This document shows positions 45,436 through 57,600 of a DNA stretch of 64,000 nt, piece by piece. The stretch lies in contig NZ_CP139971.1 of assembly GCF_034424545.1 (NCBI RefSeq), positions 744,001 to 808,000 on the forward strand, read 5' to 3'. Origin of the DNA: Trinickia caryophylli. GTDB lineage: Bacteria > Pseudomonadota > Gammaproteobacteria > Burkholderiales > Burkholderiaceae. Below the pieces are notes generated by a model. That model was not told the origin of the DNA, did not search any database, and saw only the letters and a program-made list of their open reading frames with translations. Position 1 is the stretch's first letter. Every line of letters starts with the position of its first letter. A program made the translations under genes and the position numbers.

Positions 45436-47079
45436 ATGTTCGTATCGCCCGAATCCCGTTGTCCTCGTCCGCAATCTCCGTTCCTGCGCCAGCGCGTCAT
45501 TGCCCGGTTCGCCCGCGCGCTGATTCTCGTCGGCCTGACAGGCACCGCACTCGCCCGTGCCGACACGCTCGCCACATTGCCGCCACCGCCCTCGGAGCTT
45601 TACGGCGATCTCTTCGTGGCCGTGCAAACGCAGCAGATTTTCGACGATCAGAAAACGTTCGTCGACGCCGTGCCGAACAGCACCCCCGCCACGATCCTGC
45701 AACTTTATTCGCAGCAGAAAAACCAGCCGAACTTCGATCTGAAATCGTTTGTACTCGCGAATTTCACGTTGCCGACCGAACCGGTGATCACCCCGCCAGC
45801 CGGACAGACGCTGCGCGAGCATATCGACTGGCTCTGGCCCAAGCTCACGCGCACGACGACGACCGCCCCACCCTACAGTTCGCTCATCCCGTTGCCGAAG
45901 CCTTACGTCGTTCCGGGCGGACGGTTCCGCGAAGGTTATTACTGGGACACCTACTTCACGATGCTCGGCCTGCAGGAGTCCGGGCGGGAGGATCTCGTCG
46001 ACAACATGCTCGACGATTTCGCCTACGAAATCGACCAGTTCGGCCATATTCCCAACGGCAATCGCACGTATTACCTGAGCCGTTCGCAGCCGCCGTTTTT
46101 TGCGCAGATGGTTACGCTCGCAGCGGACAAGGAAGGGCCGCGCGTGTATCAGAAGTACCTGCCGCAGTTGCGCAAGGAATATGCGTACTGGATGCGCGGC
46201 GAAACGACGACGGCGCGCGGGCAGGCGATGCGAAACGTCGTGGTGCTGCCCGACGGCACCGTACTCAACCGCTACTGGGACGAGCGCGATACGCCGCGCG
46301 ACGAGTCGTATCTCGAGGACGTCAAGACGGCGCAGCTCGTTCCCTCCAGGCCCGCCAACGAGGTATATCGCGATTTGCGTGCCGCGGCTGAATCGGGGTG
46401 GGACTTCAGTTCGCGCTGGTTCGGCGACAACGCCACCCTCGCGACGATCCGCACGACGTCGATCGTACCGGTCGACCTGAACAGCCTGCTCTTCGGGCTC
46501 GAACTGACGATCGTGAAGGGCTGCGGCGTCGCGCGCGATATCGGCTGCGTGACCGAGTTCATCGGGCGCGCGAAGCGCCGGGCCGAAGGGATCAATCGCT
46601 ATCTCTGGAATCGCAACGGCTATTACGGCGACTACGATTGGCAACTCGGCAAACCGCGAGACAACATTTCGGTTGCCGCCGTCTATCCGATCTTCTTCGG
46701 AACCGCCTGGCCGGGCCGCGCGGAACGCACGCTGACCGCCGTACGCGGCGCGTTGCTCAAAGAACGCGGGCTCGCGACAACGACATACCAGACCGGACAG
46801 CAATGGGATGCGCCGAACGGCTGGGCACCATTGCACTGGCTGGCCGTCGAAAGCGCGCGCCGATACGGCCGAGCCGATCTCGCGAGAGACATCGGCACGC
46901 GTTTTCTCGCCGACGTCAAACAAGTCTATGCGTCCGACCAGAAACTCGTCGAGAAGTACGTGGTGGAAGGGCCGAACGCTGGTGGAGGCGGCGGCGGCGA
47001 ATACCCGCTGCAAGACGGCTTCGGATGGACCAACGGCGTGACGCTCAAGCTGCTCGACCTGTACGCGCCGGGCGAATGA
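45436..47079 (+). CDS. treA: Periplasmic alpha,alpha-trehalase (GH37)
   Basis: A 547-residue exported glycoside hydrolase that splits trehalose to two glucose molecules. The N-terminus has a basic start and a hydrophobic segment ([15 protein letters not shown]) with an AxA cleavage site. Trehalase signature 1 appears as [15 protein letters not shown] and signature 2 as [13 protein letters not shown]; the glycine run before [14 protein letters not shown] is the family's C-terminal block. Trehalose is a stress solute, which fits the surrounding chaperone cluster. A terminator follows 9 bases after the stop. Confidence 0.95.
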   Translation: MFVSPESRCPRPQSPFLRQRVIARFARALILVGLTGTALARADTLATLPPPPSELYGDLFVAVQTQQIFDDQKTFVDAVPNSTPATILQLYSQQKNQPNFDLKSFVLANFTLPTEPVITPPAGQTLREHIDWLWPKLTRTTTTAPPYSSLIPLPKPYVVPGGRFREGYYWDTYFTMLGLQESGREDLVDNMLDDFAYEIDQFGHIPNGNRTYYLSRSQPPFFAQMVTLAADKEGPRVYQKYLPQLRKEYAYWMRGETTTARGQAMRNVVVLPDGTVLNRYWDERDTPRDESYLEDVKTAQLVPSRPANEVYRDLRAAAESGWDFSSRWFGDNATLATIRTTSIVPVDLNSLLFGLELTIVKGCGVARDIGCVTEFIGRAKRRAEGINRYLWNRNGYYGDYDWQLGKPRDNISVAAVYPIFFGTAWPGRAERTLTAVRGALLKERGLATTTYQTGQQWDAPNGWAPLHWLAVESARRYGRADLARDIGTRFLADVKQVYASDQKLVEKYVVEGPNAGGGGGGEYPLQDGFGWTNGVTLKLLDLYAPGE

Positions 47080-47087
47080 AGCGACAA

Positions 47088-47119
47088 CCCGTGCGTGCGC
47101 AACGCCGCACGGGCTTTTC
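47088..47119 (+). terminator. Rho-independent terminator after treA
   Basis: CCCGTGCG (47088-47095) pairs with CGCACGGG (47106-47113) across a 10-base loop and is followed by CTTTTC. It lies between treA and the convergent Hsp20 operon. Confidence 0.75.
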
Positions 47120-47135
47120 GCCGCGAGCCTCTATC

Positions 47136-47543
47136 TCAGCCGGCCTTCACCTCGATACGTCGCGGACGCGCTTCCTCGCGGCGCGGGATGGTGAGTTTCA
47201 GCACGCCGTCGCGCAGTTCGGCCTCGATCTTCGACGTATCGAAGTCGGGGCTGATCTGGAACGTGCGCGCGAAACGCGGCTCGCGCACCTCGATGTGCTG
47301 CACGCGCAACGCAGCCGGCGTGGGCACGACCGCTTGCGCCTCGATGGACAGATTACCGTCGTGCACCTTCACGTCGAGGTTCTCCCGGCTCACGCCCGGC
47401 AGATCCGCCCATAGCGTGATGCCCTGACTGTTCTCGAAGACGTCGACCGCGGGCGCCAGCGTCGGCGCGCGCCGCGCTTCGCTTCCCTCCTGGCCCGCGA
47501 CGGGTGGCTGAGCTTGTTTCGTCAGTTGGGTCGTATCGCTCAT
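47136..47543 (-). CDS. Hsp20 / alpha-crystallin family small heat-shock protein (second gene)
   Basis: A 135-residue holdase chaperone. The alpha-crystallin domain runs from about residue 33 (PAVDVFENSQGITLWADLPGV) to the conserved ELRDGVLKLTIPR (A/x-x-x-x-G-V-L signature), with a short C-terminal IEV tail. It is downstream of and in tandem with another Hsp20 gene, 24 bases apart, so the two are co-transcribed and may form hetero-oligomers. Confidence 0.93.
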   Translation of the reverse strand: MSDTTQLTKQAQPPVAGQEGSEARRAPTLAPAVDVFENSQGITLWADLPGVSRENLDVKVHDGNLSIEAQAVVPTPAALRVQHIEVREPRFARTFQISPDFDTSKIEAELRDGVLKLTIPRREEARPRRIEVKAG

Positions 47544-47567
47544 GATGGACCTCCTTCCCGTTACCCG

Positions 47568-48008
47568 TTATTGCACCGTGACGACGCGTGGCTTCGACGC
47601 TTCGCGCTTGCCCACGCTGACGACGAGACATCCGTTCTCATAGCGCGCCGCCACCTTGTCCGGATCCGCCGACTGCGGCAACTCGACCACGCGCCGAAAA
47701 CTGCCCGTAAAGCGCTCCTGCGCGTAGACGCGCGTATCTTCGCTCGTCTGCGCCTGCACGGGCTTGCGCTCGCCGCTGATCGTGAGCAGCCCCTTGTCGA
47801 TGGATACGTCGAGCTGAGAAGCATCGACGCCCGGGACGAACGCGACGATTTCGATCGAATCGTCGGTCACGCCGATGTTGATTTGAGGGAAAGTGCCGAA
47901 GCGGCTCGCCCGGATGCTCGACGGAAAACCGCCGAACAGACTCATCATCTGCCGCTGCAAACGGTCGAAATCGTTGAATAGATCGGTGCCGAAATACAGA
48001 TCGCTCAT
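47568..48008 (-). CDS. Hsp20 / alpha-crystallin family small heat-shock protein (first gene)
   Basis: A 146-residue small heat-shock protein of the IbpA-like class A: LFNDFDRLQRQMMSLF at the N-terminus, FPQINIGVTDDSIEIVAFVPGV opening the crystallin domain, and YENGCLVVSVGK at its end, with a C-terminal RVVTVQ. An excellent AGGAGG seven bases before the ATG at 48008 sets the start. It heads the two-gene Hsp20 operon. Confidence 0.93.
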   Translation of the reverse strand: MSDLYFGTDLFNDFDRLQRQMMSLFGGFPSSIRASRFGTFPQINIGVTDDSIEIVAFVPGVDASQLDVSIDKGLLTISGERKPVQAQTSEDTRVYAQERFTGSFRRVVELPQSADPDKVAARYENGCLVVSVGKREASKPRVVTVQ

Positions 48009-48186
48009 GGTCAGTCCTCCTTCAATGCCGACTGCAGGCAAGGCTGCATCGAGCACACCCGCGCACTCGCCGACAACCCGGCCGATAAGGCTCGAGGGTC
48101 AGCGCACGTCGCGCCGCCCGAGCGACACGAAGATAGGAACCGCCGCGACGATTTCAAGACCCCGGCGCACGAGCACCGGGCAGCGC

Positions 48187-49074
48187 TCAGGCAAGCAGCA
48201 AACCGAGCTCGCGCGCGCCGTCGCGCAGCACTGGCAAGAAGCGGCTTTCCATTTCCGCCACGGAGATGCGCGCCGCCTGCACGCCTACGTTGAGCGCCGC
48301 CACGACGCGACCGTCAGGCGCCTCGATCGGCACGGCGATCGAGCGCAGCCCGATTTCGAGTTCCTGATCGTTGATTGCGTAGCCATTGCGGCGCACCGAA
48401 TCGAGCGCTTCGCGCAGCCCCTCATCCGAGACGATCGTGCGCGGCGTGTGCTGGATCAGCTTGACGCGGGCGAGGTAGGCATCGAGCGCCTCGGGCGTCA
48501 AATGCGAGAGCAGCATGCGGCCCATCGAGGTGCAGTACGCAGGCAGGCGGCTACCCACGTGCAGATCGATCGTCATGATCCGCGACGTAAAAGCGCGGGC
48601 GATATAAAGAATTTCGTCGCCGTCGAGGATGGCCACCGAGCTCGATTCGTTCAGCGTCTTGCTGATGTGGCGCAGCACAGGTTGCGCGGCGTTCGCGAGC
48701 GGCGTGGAGGCCAGATAAGCATGCCCCAGTGCCAGGATGCGCGGGCGCAGCGCGAAATTGCGGCCGTCCTCCGCGCTGACGAACCCGAGCTTGCCGAGCG
48801 TATGCAGGCAGCGCCGGACGGCGGCGCGCGGAATACCCGTGCGCTGGCTGATCTGAGAGATCGTCAGGAGGCGGCGCTGCGGAGAAAACGCCTGAATCAC
48901 GGCAAGCCCGCGCGCGAGCGACGTCATGAAATCGGGGTCGCTTTCCGCCGCCGTGCTTTCTTCCGCGCTCGCGGCGGATGAGCCATCGTGGCCTGCTGAC
49001 TTGGACGGCTGCGGCTCGGACGGGGGCTGGGGGTGGTGTTCGGCCTGCGCAGCCAAATCGAGTGGGTCCGGCAT
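48187..49074 (-). CDS. pcaR: IclR family regulator of the beta-ketoadipate pathway
   Basis: A 295-residue activator. An acidic, low-complexity N-terminal ~50 residues precede the IclR helix-turn-helix (SLARGLAVIQAF, LTISQISQRTGIPRAAVRRCLHTL) and the effector domain (SRLPAYCTSMGRMLLSHL, RRNGYAINDQELEIGLRSIAVP). These are typical of the PcaR/PobR branch, which uses beta-ketoadipate as inducer. It is divergent from pcaIJFD and the intervening DNA holds three copies of the PcaR-type site. The ATG at 49074 (MPDPLDL) is taken because a longer frame runs into the operators. Confidence 0.85.
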   Translation of the reverse strand: MPDPLDLAAQAEHHPQPPSEPQPSKSAGHDGSSAASAEESTAAESDPDFMTSLARGLAVIQAFSPQRRLLTISQISQRTGIPRAAVRRCLHTLGKLGFVSAEDGRNFALRPRILALGHAYLASTPLANAAQPVLRHISKTLNESSSVAILDGDEILYIARAFTSRIMTIDLHVGSRLPAYCTSMGRMLLSHLTPEALDAYLARVKLIQHTPRTIVSDEGLREALDSVRRNGYAINDQELEIGLRSIAVPIEAPDGRVVAALNVGVQAARISVAEMESRFLPVLRDGARELGLLLA

Positions 49075-49114
49075 GTCGGTCTCCTGATTACGTTTGGCCG
49101 ATACTACACGATTT

Positions 49115-49129
49115 GTTCGATTACCGAAC
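49115..49129. promoter_or_regulatory. PcaR-type operator 1 (GTTCGATTACCGAAC)
   Basis: A 15-bp near-palindrome matching the GTTCGATAATCGCAC pattern known for PcaR. It lies 41 bases upstream of the pcaR start codon, suggesting autorepression. Confidence 0.7.
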
Positions 49130-49177
49130 AAAAGATGGTATGCAATGGCGCTTTGTAAGCGTGCCACGGGCTAATTT

Positions 49178-49210
49178 GTTCGATTATCGAACCGCATTTC
49201 GATAATCGCC
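49178..49210. promoter_or_regulatory. PcaR-type operators 2 and 3 upstream of pcaI
   Basis: GTTCGATTATCGAAC at 49178-49192 is followed by TTTCGATAATCGCC at 49197-49210, a tandem pair as found at PcaR-activated promoters. Box 2 is 63 bases (six helical turns) from box 1. The pcaI ATG is 83 bases further. Confidence 0.75.
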
Positions 49211-49292
49211 ATTGACGCTGCATGCCGCGCGTCCTACATTGGCGAACGACCCGACAGCGACGAGCGCGTTCCCAGGAGCGCCACCAGCCCAC

Positions 49293-49976
49293 ATGATCGA
49301 CAAAACCGTTTCTTCGCTCGAAGACGCCGTAGCGGGCATCTTCGACGGCGCCACCGTGATGATCGGCGGCTTCGGCACGGCGGGGCAGCCCGCCGAACTC
49401 ATCGACGCCCTGATTGCGCAGGGCGCGAAAGATCTCACGATCGTCAACAACAATGCCGGCAACGGCGAGATTGGCTTGGCCGCGCTGCTGAAGGCGAAAC
49501 GCGTGCGCAAGATCATCTGCTCGTTTCCGCGGCAAGCCGATTCGCAGGTGTTCGACGGGCTCTATCGCGCCGGGGAGATCGAACTCGAACTCGTGCCCCA
49601 GGGCAATCTCGCCTTGCGCATCCAGGCGGCCGGTGCCGGGCTCGGTGCCGTCTTCACGCCCACCGGCTACGGCACGCTGCTCGCCGAGGGTAAGGAAACC
49701 CGCGAGATCGACGGCAAGCACTACGTGCTCGAATACCCGATCAAAGCCGACTTCGCGCTGATCAAGGCACACCGCGGCGACCGCTGGGGCAACCTCGTCT
49801 ACCGCAAGAGCGCGCGCAATTTCGGCCCCATCATGGCCATGGCCGCCGCGACGACGATCGCACAGGTGGGCGAAGTCCTGCCGCTCGGGGCCATCGACCC
49901 GGAAACGGTCGTCACGCCCGGCATCTTCGTTCGGCGCGTAGTCGCGGTGCCCGCCAGTCGGGCCGCCGCCGCGTAG
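49293..49976 (+). CDS. pcaI: 3-oxoadipate CoA-transferase subunit A
   Basis: A 227-residue alpha subunit. VMIGGFGTAGQPAELIDALI is the CoA-transferase family 1 signature for subunit A, and NNNAGNGEIGLAALL follows. With PcaJ it moves CoA from succinyl-CoA to 3-oxoadipate. It is the first gene of pcaIJFD; a frame extending upstream to 49212 would overlap the operator region, so the ATG at 49293 is preferred. Confidence 0.95.
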   Translation: MIDKTVSSLEDAVAGIFDGATVMIGGFGTAGQPAELIDALIAQGAKDLTIVNNNAGNGEIGLAALLKAKRVRKIICSFPRQADSQVFDGLYRAGEIELELVPQGNLALRIQAAGAGLGAVFTPTGYGTLLAEGKETREIDGKHYVLEYPIKADFALIKAHRGDRWGNLVYRKSARNFGPIMAMAAATTIAQVGEVLPLGAIDPETVVTPGIFVRRVVAVPASRAAAA

Positions 49977-50003
49977 CAAAGTGAGAGGGAGCGAGAGAAT
50001 ACG

Positions 50004-50669
50004 ATGAACGCATCGAACAAATGGAGCCGGGACGACATGGCCCGGCGCGTCGCGCGGGACATTCCCGAAGGCGCCTACGTGAATCTCGGCATTGGCTTGC
50101 CGACGAAGGTCGCGAACTATCTGCCCAAGGACCGCGAGATTTTCCTGCACAGCGAAAACGGCCTGCTCGGCATGGGCCCCGCGCCGGCGCCGGGCGAGGA
50201 AGACCCTGAACTCATCAACGCGGGCAAGGAGCCCGTCACGTTGCTCGAAGGCGGATGCTTCTTCCATCATGGCGATTCGTTCGCGATGATGCGTGGCGGA
50301 CACCTCGATATCTGCGTACTCGGCGCATTCCAGGTTTCGGCGCGCGGCGATCTCGCCAACTGGCATACCGGTGCGCCCGATGCGATTCCCGCCGTTGGCG
50401 GCGCAATGGACCTCGCGATCGGTGCGAAACAGGTGTTCGTCATGACCGATCACCTGACGAAAAGCGGCGAATGCAAGATCGTCGAGCGCTGCACCTACCC
50501 GCTCACGGGCATCGGCTGCGTCGATCGCATCTACACCGACTTGGCCGTGATCGACGTCACGCCGCGAGGGCTCGAGGTGATCGAGATCGTCGACGGCGTT
50601 TCTTTCGATGCGCTGCAGGCCGTCACGCCGGTGCCGCTCATTGCGCGGCCGCTGCCTGCCTCAGCCTGA
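50004..50669 (+). CDS. pcaJ: 3-oxoadipate CoA-transferase subunit B
   Basis: A 221-residue beta subunit carrying the catalytic glutamate in LHSENGLLGMGP, which forms the glutamyl-CoA thioester. YVNLGIGLPTKVANYLP and KSGECKIVERCTYPLTG are family blocks. It follows pcaI by 27 bases. Confidence 0.96.
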   Translation: MNASNKWSRDDMARRVARDIPEGAYVNLGIGLPTKVANYLPKDREIFLHSENGLLGMGPAPAPGEEDPELINAGKEPVTLLEGGCFFHHGDSFAMMRGGHLDICVLGAFQVSARGDLANWHTGAPDAIPAVGGAMDLAIGAKQVFVMTDHLTKSGECKIVERCTYPLTGIGCVDRIYTDLAVIDVTPRGLEVIEIVDGVSFDALQAVTPVPLIARPLPASA

Positions 50670-50709
50670 CGCTGCGGCGCGATACCGAACCTCTCATCAG
50701 GACTCCTAA

Positions 50710-51912
<1,203 letters not shown>

Positions 51913-51945
51913 TGCACGCGTGCATGAACTGAAGGAACGATATCG

Positions 51946-52704
51946 ATGGCAACGCTCCATTACCAGCTGGCCGGCCCCGACGATGCCCCCGTGGTCGTGC
52001 TCTCGAACTCGCTCGGCACCACACTCGAAATGTGGGAGCCGCAAATGCAAGCGCTCACGCAGCAGTTTCGTGTGCTGCGATATGACGCGCGCGGCCACGG
52101 GCGATCGGCGTTGCTCCCTCCCCCGTATTCCATCGACGATCTCGGTAATGATGTGGTCGTACTGCTGGACAAGCTCGGTATCGAGCGAGCCGATTTTGTC
52201 GGCATTTCGATGGGCGGATTGATCGGGCAATGGCTCGCGATTCACAAACCTGAGCGGATCGGCAAACTGATCGTGAGCAATACCGCCGCGCGTATCGGTA
52301 CCGCGGACGGCTGGCGGGCACGTGCGGAACTCGTTCGCGCACAGGGGCTTGCCGAGGTGGCGGGAAGCTCACCTGCGCGCTGGTTTACCCCGCGTTTCGC
52401 GGCGGAGCAGGTAGCCCGGGTCGAGCCGCTTGTCGAACGGCTTCGCACGCTCTCGCCCGAAGGGTACGCGGCCTGCTGCGACGTGCTCGGCGCCACGGAT
52501 TTGCGCGATGCCATTGGGAAGATTACGGCGCCTACGCTCGTGATTGCCGGCGAGCATGATCCGGTGACGACGGTTGCCGACGCACGGTTCATCGTGAGGC
52601 AGGTTGCCGGTGCCACGCTCGCGACGCTGCCTGCATCGCATTTGTCGAATATCGAAGTGCCGGAAGCGTTTAACGAAGCCGTGCTCTCGTTTCTTGCCGG
52701 TTGA
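51946..52704 (+). CDS. pcaD: 3-oxoadipate enol-lactonase
   Basis: A 252-residue alpha/beta hydrolase that opens beta-ketoadipate enol-lactone. VVLSNSLGTTLEMWEPQ is diagnostic of PcaD, the nucleophile elbow is VGISMGGLIGQW and the catalytic His is in LPASHLSNIE. It is the last gene of the operon; a terminator follows. pcaB, pcaC and the protocatechuate dioxygenase genes are not in the window and must be elsewhere. Confidence 0.95.
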   Translation: MATLHYQLAGPDDAPVVVLSNSLGTTLEMWEPQMQALTQQFRVLRYDARGHGRSALLPPPYSIDDLGNDVVVLLDKLGIERADFVGISMGGLIGQWLAIHKPERIGKLIVSNTAARIGTADGWRARAELVRAQGLAEVAGSSPARWFTPRFAAEQVARVEPLVERLRTLSPEGYAACCDVLGATDLRDAIGKITAPTLVIAGEHDPVTTVADARFIVRQVAGATLATLPASHLSNIEVPEAFNEAVLSFLAG

Positions 52705-52762
52705 GTCGATGTCGCCGGATGGCACGAGCTTGCGCTGACGAGACGTGCCTTCGTTTCACTCG

Positions 52763-52800
52763 ACGTCACGAGACGACCCTGTCGCGCTCGTGACGTTTTG
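52763..52800 (+). terminator. Rho-independent terminator of the pcaIJFD operon
   Basis: ACGTCACGAG (52763-52772) pairs perfectly with CTCGTGACGT (52787-52796) across a 14-base loop, followed by TTTT. It stands 58 bases after the pcaD stop. Confidence 0.8.
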
Positions 52801-52826
52801 CATTGTGCCTTCGTCAGGCCACGTGC

Positions 52827-53246
52827 TTAGTAACGCACCTGCAAATTATCGAGAACGGATACCGCGCCCCACTTGAACGAGCACGAACGGCCTACTTCGA
52901 TTCCCACCTTCTTGCCGTCAATGTCCTGTTGTTCCGAGATCGGCGTGCAGCCGCCGGTTATCGACACGGTGGGCGTGCCCTGCTTCGATAGCGGGAACTC
53001 GATCGCGGCATCTTCCGGAATGCGGTGAGTCAACGTCACGCTTTCGATGTAGTCGTCCGGCAGCGTGAAGATCGGCGCGCCATCCACCCACAAAGTGTAA
53101 TAGTCGTGCTGAAACGGCGTTTGGCTCACGCACAGCTTGCTCGTGTGGGCGCCGTTCGTTTGGCTTTGGCACTTCGGCTCAGCCGCGTGTGCCACCCCGA
53201 CGGAGGCGAGGCATAGAAGGAGGCTTGGCAGTATTTTTTGATTCAT
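52827..53246 (-). CDS. Secreted or periplasmic protein of unknown function
   Basis: A 139-residue protein with a textbook signal peptide (KILPSLLLCLASVGVAHAAE). The mature part has four cysteines (PKCQSQ, KLCVSQ, GGCTPIS, RSCSFKW) that could form two disulfides. No family recognised. It is convergent with pcaD and divergent from katG. Confidence 0.75.
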   Translation of the reverse strand: MNQKILPSLLLCLASVGVAHAAEPKCQSQTNGAHTSKLCVSQTPFQHDYYTLWVDGAPIFTLPDDYIESVTLTHRIPEDAAIEFPLSKQGTPTVSITGGCTPISEQQDIDGKKVGIEVGRSCSFKWGAVSVLDNLQVRY

Positions 53247-53400
53247 CTTCGTTGTGGTTATCAGGTCCCATCGATATCGAGCATTCCCGCTCGCCGAGAC
53301 GAGCAATTTCACCTTCGAATCAACACATTATGGCGAGGCATGCCGGATTCTTTCATGAATTCCGACACCCTTCGATAGGTGAAGGCTATAGCATAAATGA

Positions 53401-55713
<2,313 letters not shown>

Positions 55714-55767
55714 TGCCGCTCTCCCGGCCGAGGACCTTGTCTCTCGGCCGGCGCGCAGGAGAAACGT

Positions 55768-56229
55768 ATGCACCACCAGTCCGGGCTCTCCGCACTGATT
55801 CTGGGTGTGGGTTTGTTGTCGTCAATAAGCAGCTTTGCGGCCGATGTCGAGGTCAAGATGTTGAACCAAGCCTCAAACGGACAGCGAGGATTCGAACCCG
55901 CGATTGTCCACATCAGCCCGGGGGATAGCGTTCATTTCGTGGCTGTCGACAAGGGGCATAGTGTTCAGGCCATTCCCGGCATGATTCCGGAAGGGGCCAA
56001 GCCTTTTTCCGGAAAACCCAGTGACGATTTGGTCGTGAAGTTCGATCGGCCCGGCGTCTATGGGTATCGCTGCGTTCCGCATTACATGATGGGCATGGTG
56101 GGTCTGGTCGTGGTAGGGGATGCCGTGAACGAGGCAGCAGCCCGCCGCGTCGCGCAACCCCGCGATGCGAAAGCCAGTTTCGATCGGCTTTTCGCTGAAC
56201 TCGATGCGAAGCGGAATGCGTGGAAATGA
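55768..56229 (+). CDS. Pseudoazurin-type blue copper protein
   Basis: A 153-residue exported cupredoxin. After the signal peptide (LILGVGLLSSISSFAAD) come the four type-1 copper ligands His64, Cys102, His105 and Met110 (KGHSV and RCVPHYMMGM), with the C-x2-H-x4-M spacing of pseudoazurin. It carries electrons in the periplasm. It follows katG by 54 bases and is almost certainly co-transcribed, which suggests that it supplies or drains electrons for periplasmic peroxide defence; that link is inferred. Confidence 0.93.
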   Translation: MHHQSGLSALILGVGLLSSISSFAADVEVKMLNQASNGQRGFEPAIVHISPGDSVHFVAVDKGHSVQAIPGMIPEGAKPFSGKPSDDLVVKFDRPGVYGYRCVPHYMMGMVGLVVVGDAVNEAAARRVAQPRDAKASFDRLFAELDAKRNAWK

Positions 56230-56231
56230 GG

Positions 56232-56260
56232 GGGGGCGTACCAATCTGACCTGCCCCCTT
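56232..56260 (+). terminator. Possible terminator after the pseudoazurin gene
   Basis: GGGGGC (56232-56237) pairs with GCCCCC (56253-56258) over a 15-base loop, followed by only two T. It begins three bases after the stop codon. The sequence around it may also derive from an insertion-sequence end. Confidence 0.4.
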
Positions 56261-56359
56261 CGGTAGGGCCAATCGGCTTCTAGCAAAGTCCTTTCAAACC
56301 AGCCCCTGGGAAGCGGTAAGAGAGCTTCGTGAAAACGATGAAGCGAGACTATGTGAGCT

Positions 56360-57432
56360 TCATGCCGAAGCCCGACGCTGCAACGGCGGCACGCAATCTT
56401 GCAGTCGCCTTCGAGCGCTGAAGCCTCCACCCGCACTCGACTGGTGTGCCGCGCTCACCGTCATGTCCTGCACGCTCGCGATGGTCAGGTTTCCGCCAAT
56501 GTCGGCTACCACCCGATTGGCGTTGACACCGGCCCCGACGATGTTCGTATCACCGCCACTGATGATCGTCGCCGAGTTACTCGCGTTGATATGCGTATTG
56601 TTCTGCATGACGGCATCCGAGTTGCCGTCACCATGCGCGTTCTGCATCGACGCCGAAATCCCGAACCCGTTCGTGCCGAATGACACGCCCACGCTCGCAC
56701 TCGAAGACGAATTCGAGCTCCGCGTGGAATCGGTGTTCGTTGTGTTAAGCAGATTTACTTGGTTCTTTGCAATCAGCGCAACGTCGCTCGCGGTCACATC
56801 CGAACCCGCGATAGTCACGTTCCCACTATCCGGTGCGCCGGTTCCGGTCGCGATAAACGTTGCCGTACCGCCCGCTTGAACCGACGAGCCGCGCTGCATC
56901 GTCTGGTCCTCCGACGATTGGCTGGAGCTGTGACTCGAACCGACGCTGACTTGAATGGCAATGCTCGGCGTCCCGCCCTTCATCGCGCCCGCCGCAGCTA
57001 ACCCTACTGTCGCGACATCCCCCGCCGCCGCAATCGCGTGGAGCGCTGCAGCCCGATCGTTGCCGCCACCGGCAGAATTGCGCACGGCCTGCGTCTCGCT
57101 GATCGCGTTGTTGATCGCGTCGCCCACCGCGCCCGACAGGCCAAGCGTCACACCGCTCTTGCTCGTCTGTTGCGTTTGCGATTGATGCGATGTATCCGTC
57201 GCCGAATCGATCGTCACATTCGCGGCTATGCCAGTCACATTCTTCGCAGCAATCAGATCGCTGCCCGTCACGTGCAGGTTGTTGCCCGCCTGGACGGTTA
57301 GATTGCCGCTAAGCGAACCGATCGTGCTTGCGTTGTTTGTGACACTGGATTCCTGATCCGTCCGCGCGAGCTTGCTACTCCCAACCGAAACGGCAATCCC
57401 TCCGCCCGCCATCAGCCCCGAGTGATGCTCTT
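56360..57432 (-). pseudogene. cdiA/FHA-like exoprotein fragment A, interrupted by IS21 at its 5' side
   Basis: The minus-strand frame encodes about 350 residues of filamentous-haemagglutinin-type sequence: GLMAGGGIAVSVGSSK, GNLTVQAGNNLHVTGSDLIA, SGVTLGLSGAVGDAINNAI, VTIAGSDVTASDVALIAKNQ, INASNSATIISGGDTNIVG, ending [13 protein letters not shown] and then unrelated residues to a stop at 56360. There is no start codon of its own. Excising the IS and one CTCTT copy restores an open frame continuing into 60003-60083 (SYEEHHSG at the junction). The fragment ends where the CdiA fragment at 62290 begins in the normal protein order, so the locus is rearranged. Not functional as it stands. Confidence 0.8.
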
Positions 57433-57600
57433 TGCGTATTTCGGTCCAACGTGACCGAGCGTTTCGGCATCGTGACCGGCGATTTCGGGAACGTGACCGA
57501 GGATTTCGGCAACGTGACCGGTCGGACCGACATGCAGGTTTGGCGTTGCGCGTGACCCCAACCACGCGGGCTATGCTCGACGGCTTTGGCCGGAGAGACG

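Noticed and set aside
45424..47013. 529-codon frame antisense to trehalase
   Set aside because: Shadow of treA, whose signatures are unambiguous.
56300..56420. Plus-strand stretch reading [20 protein letters not shown]
   Set aside because: Looks protein-like for about 40 codons but has no start, no family I can name and overlaps the end of cdiA fragment A; may be a mobile-element scrap.
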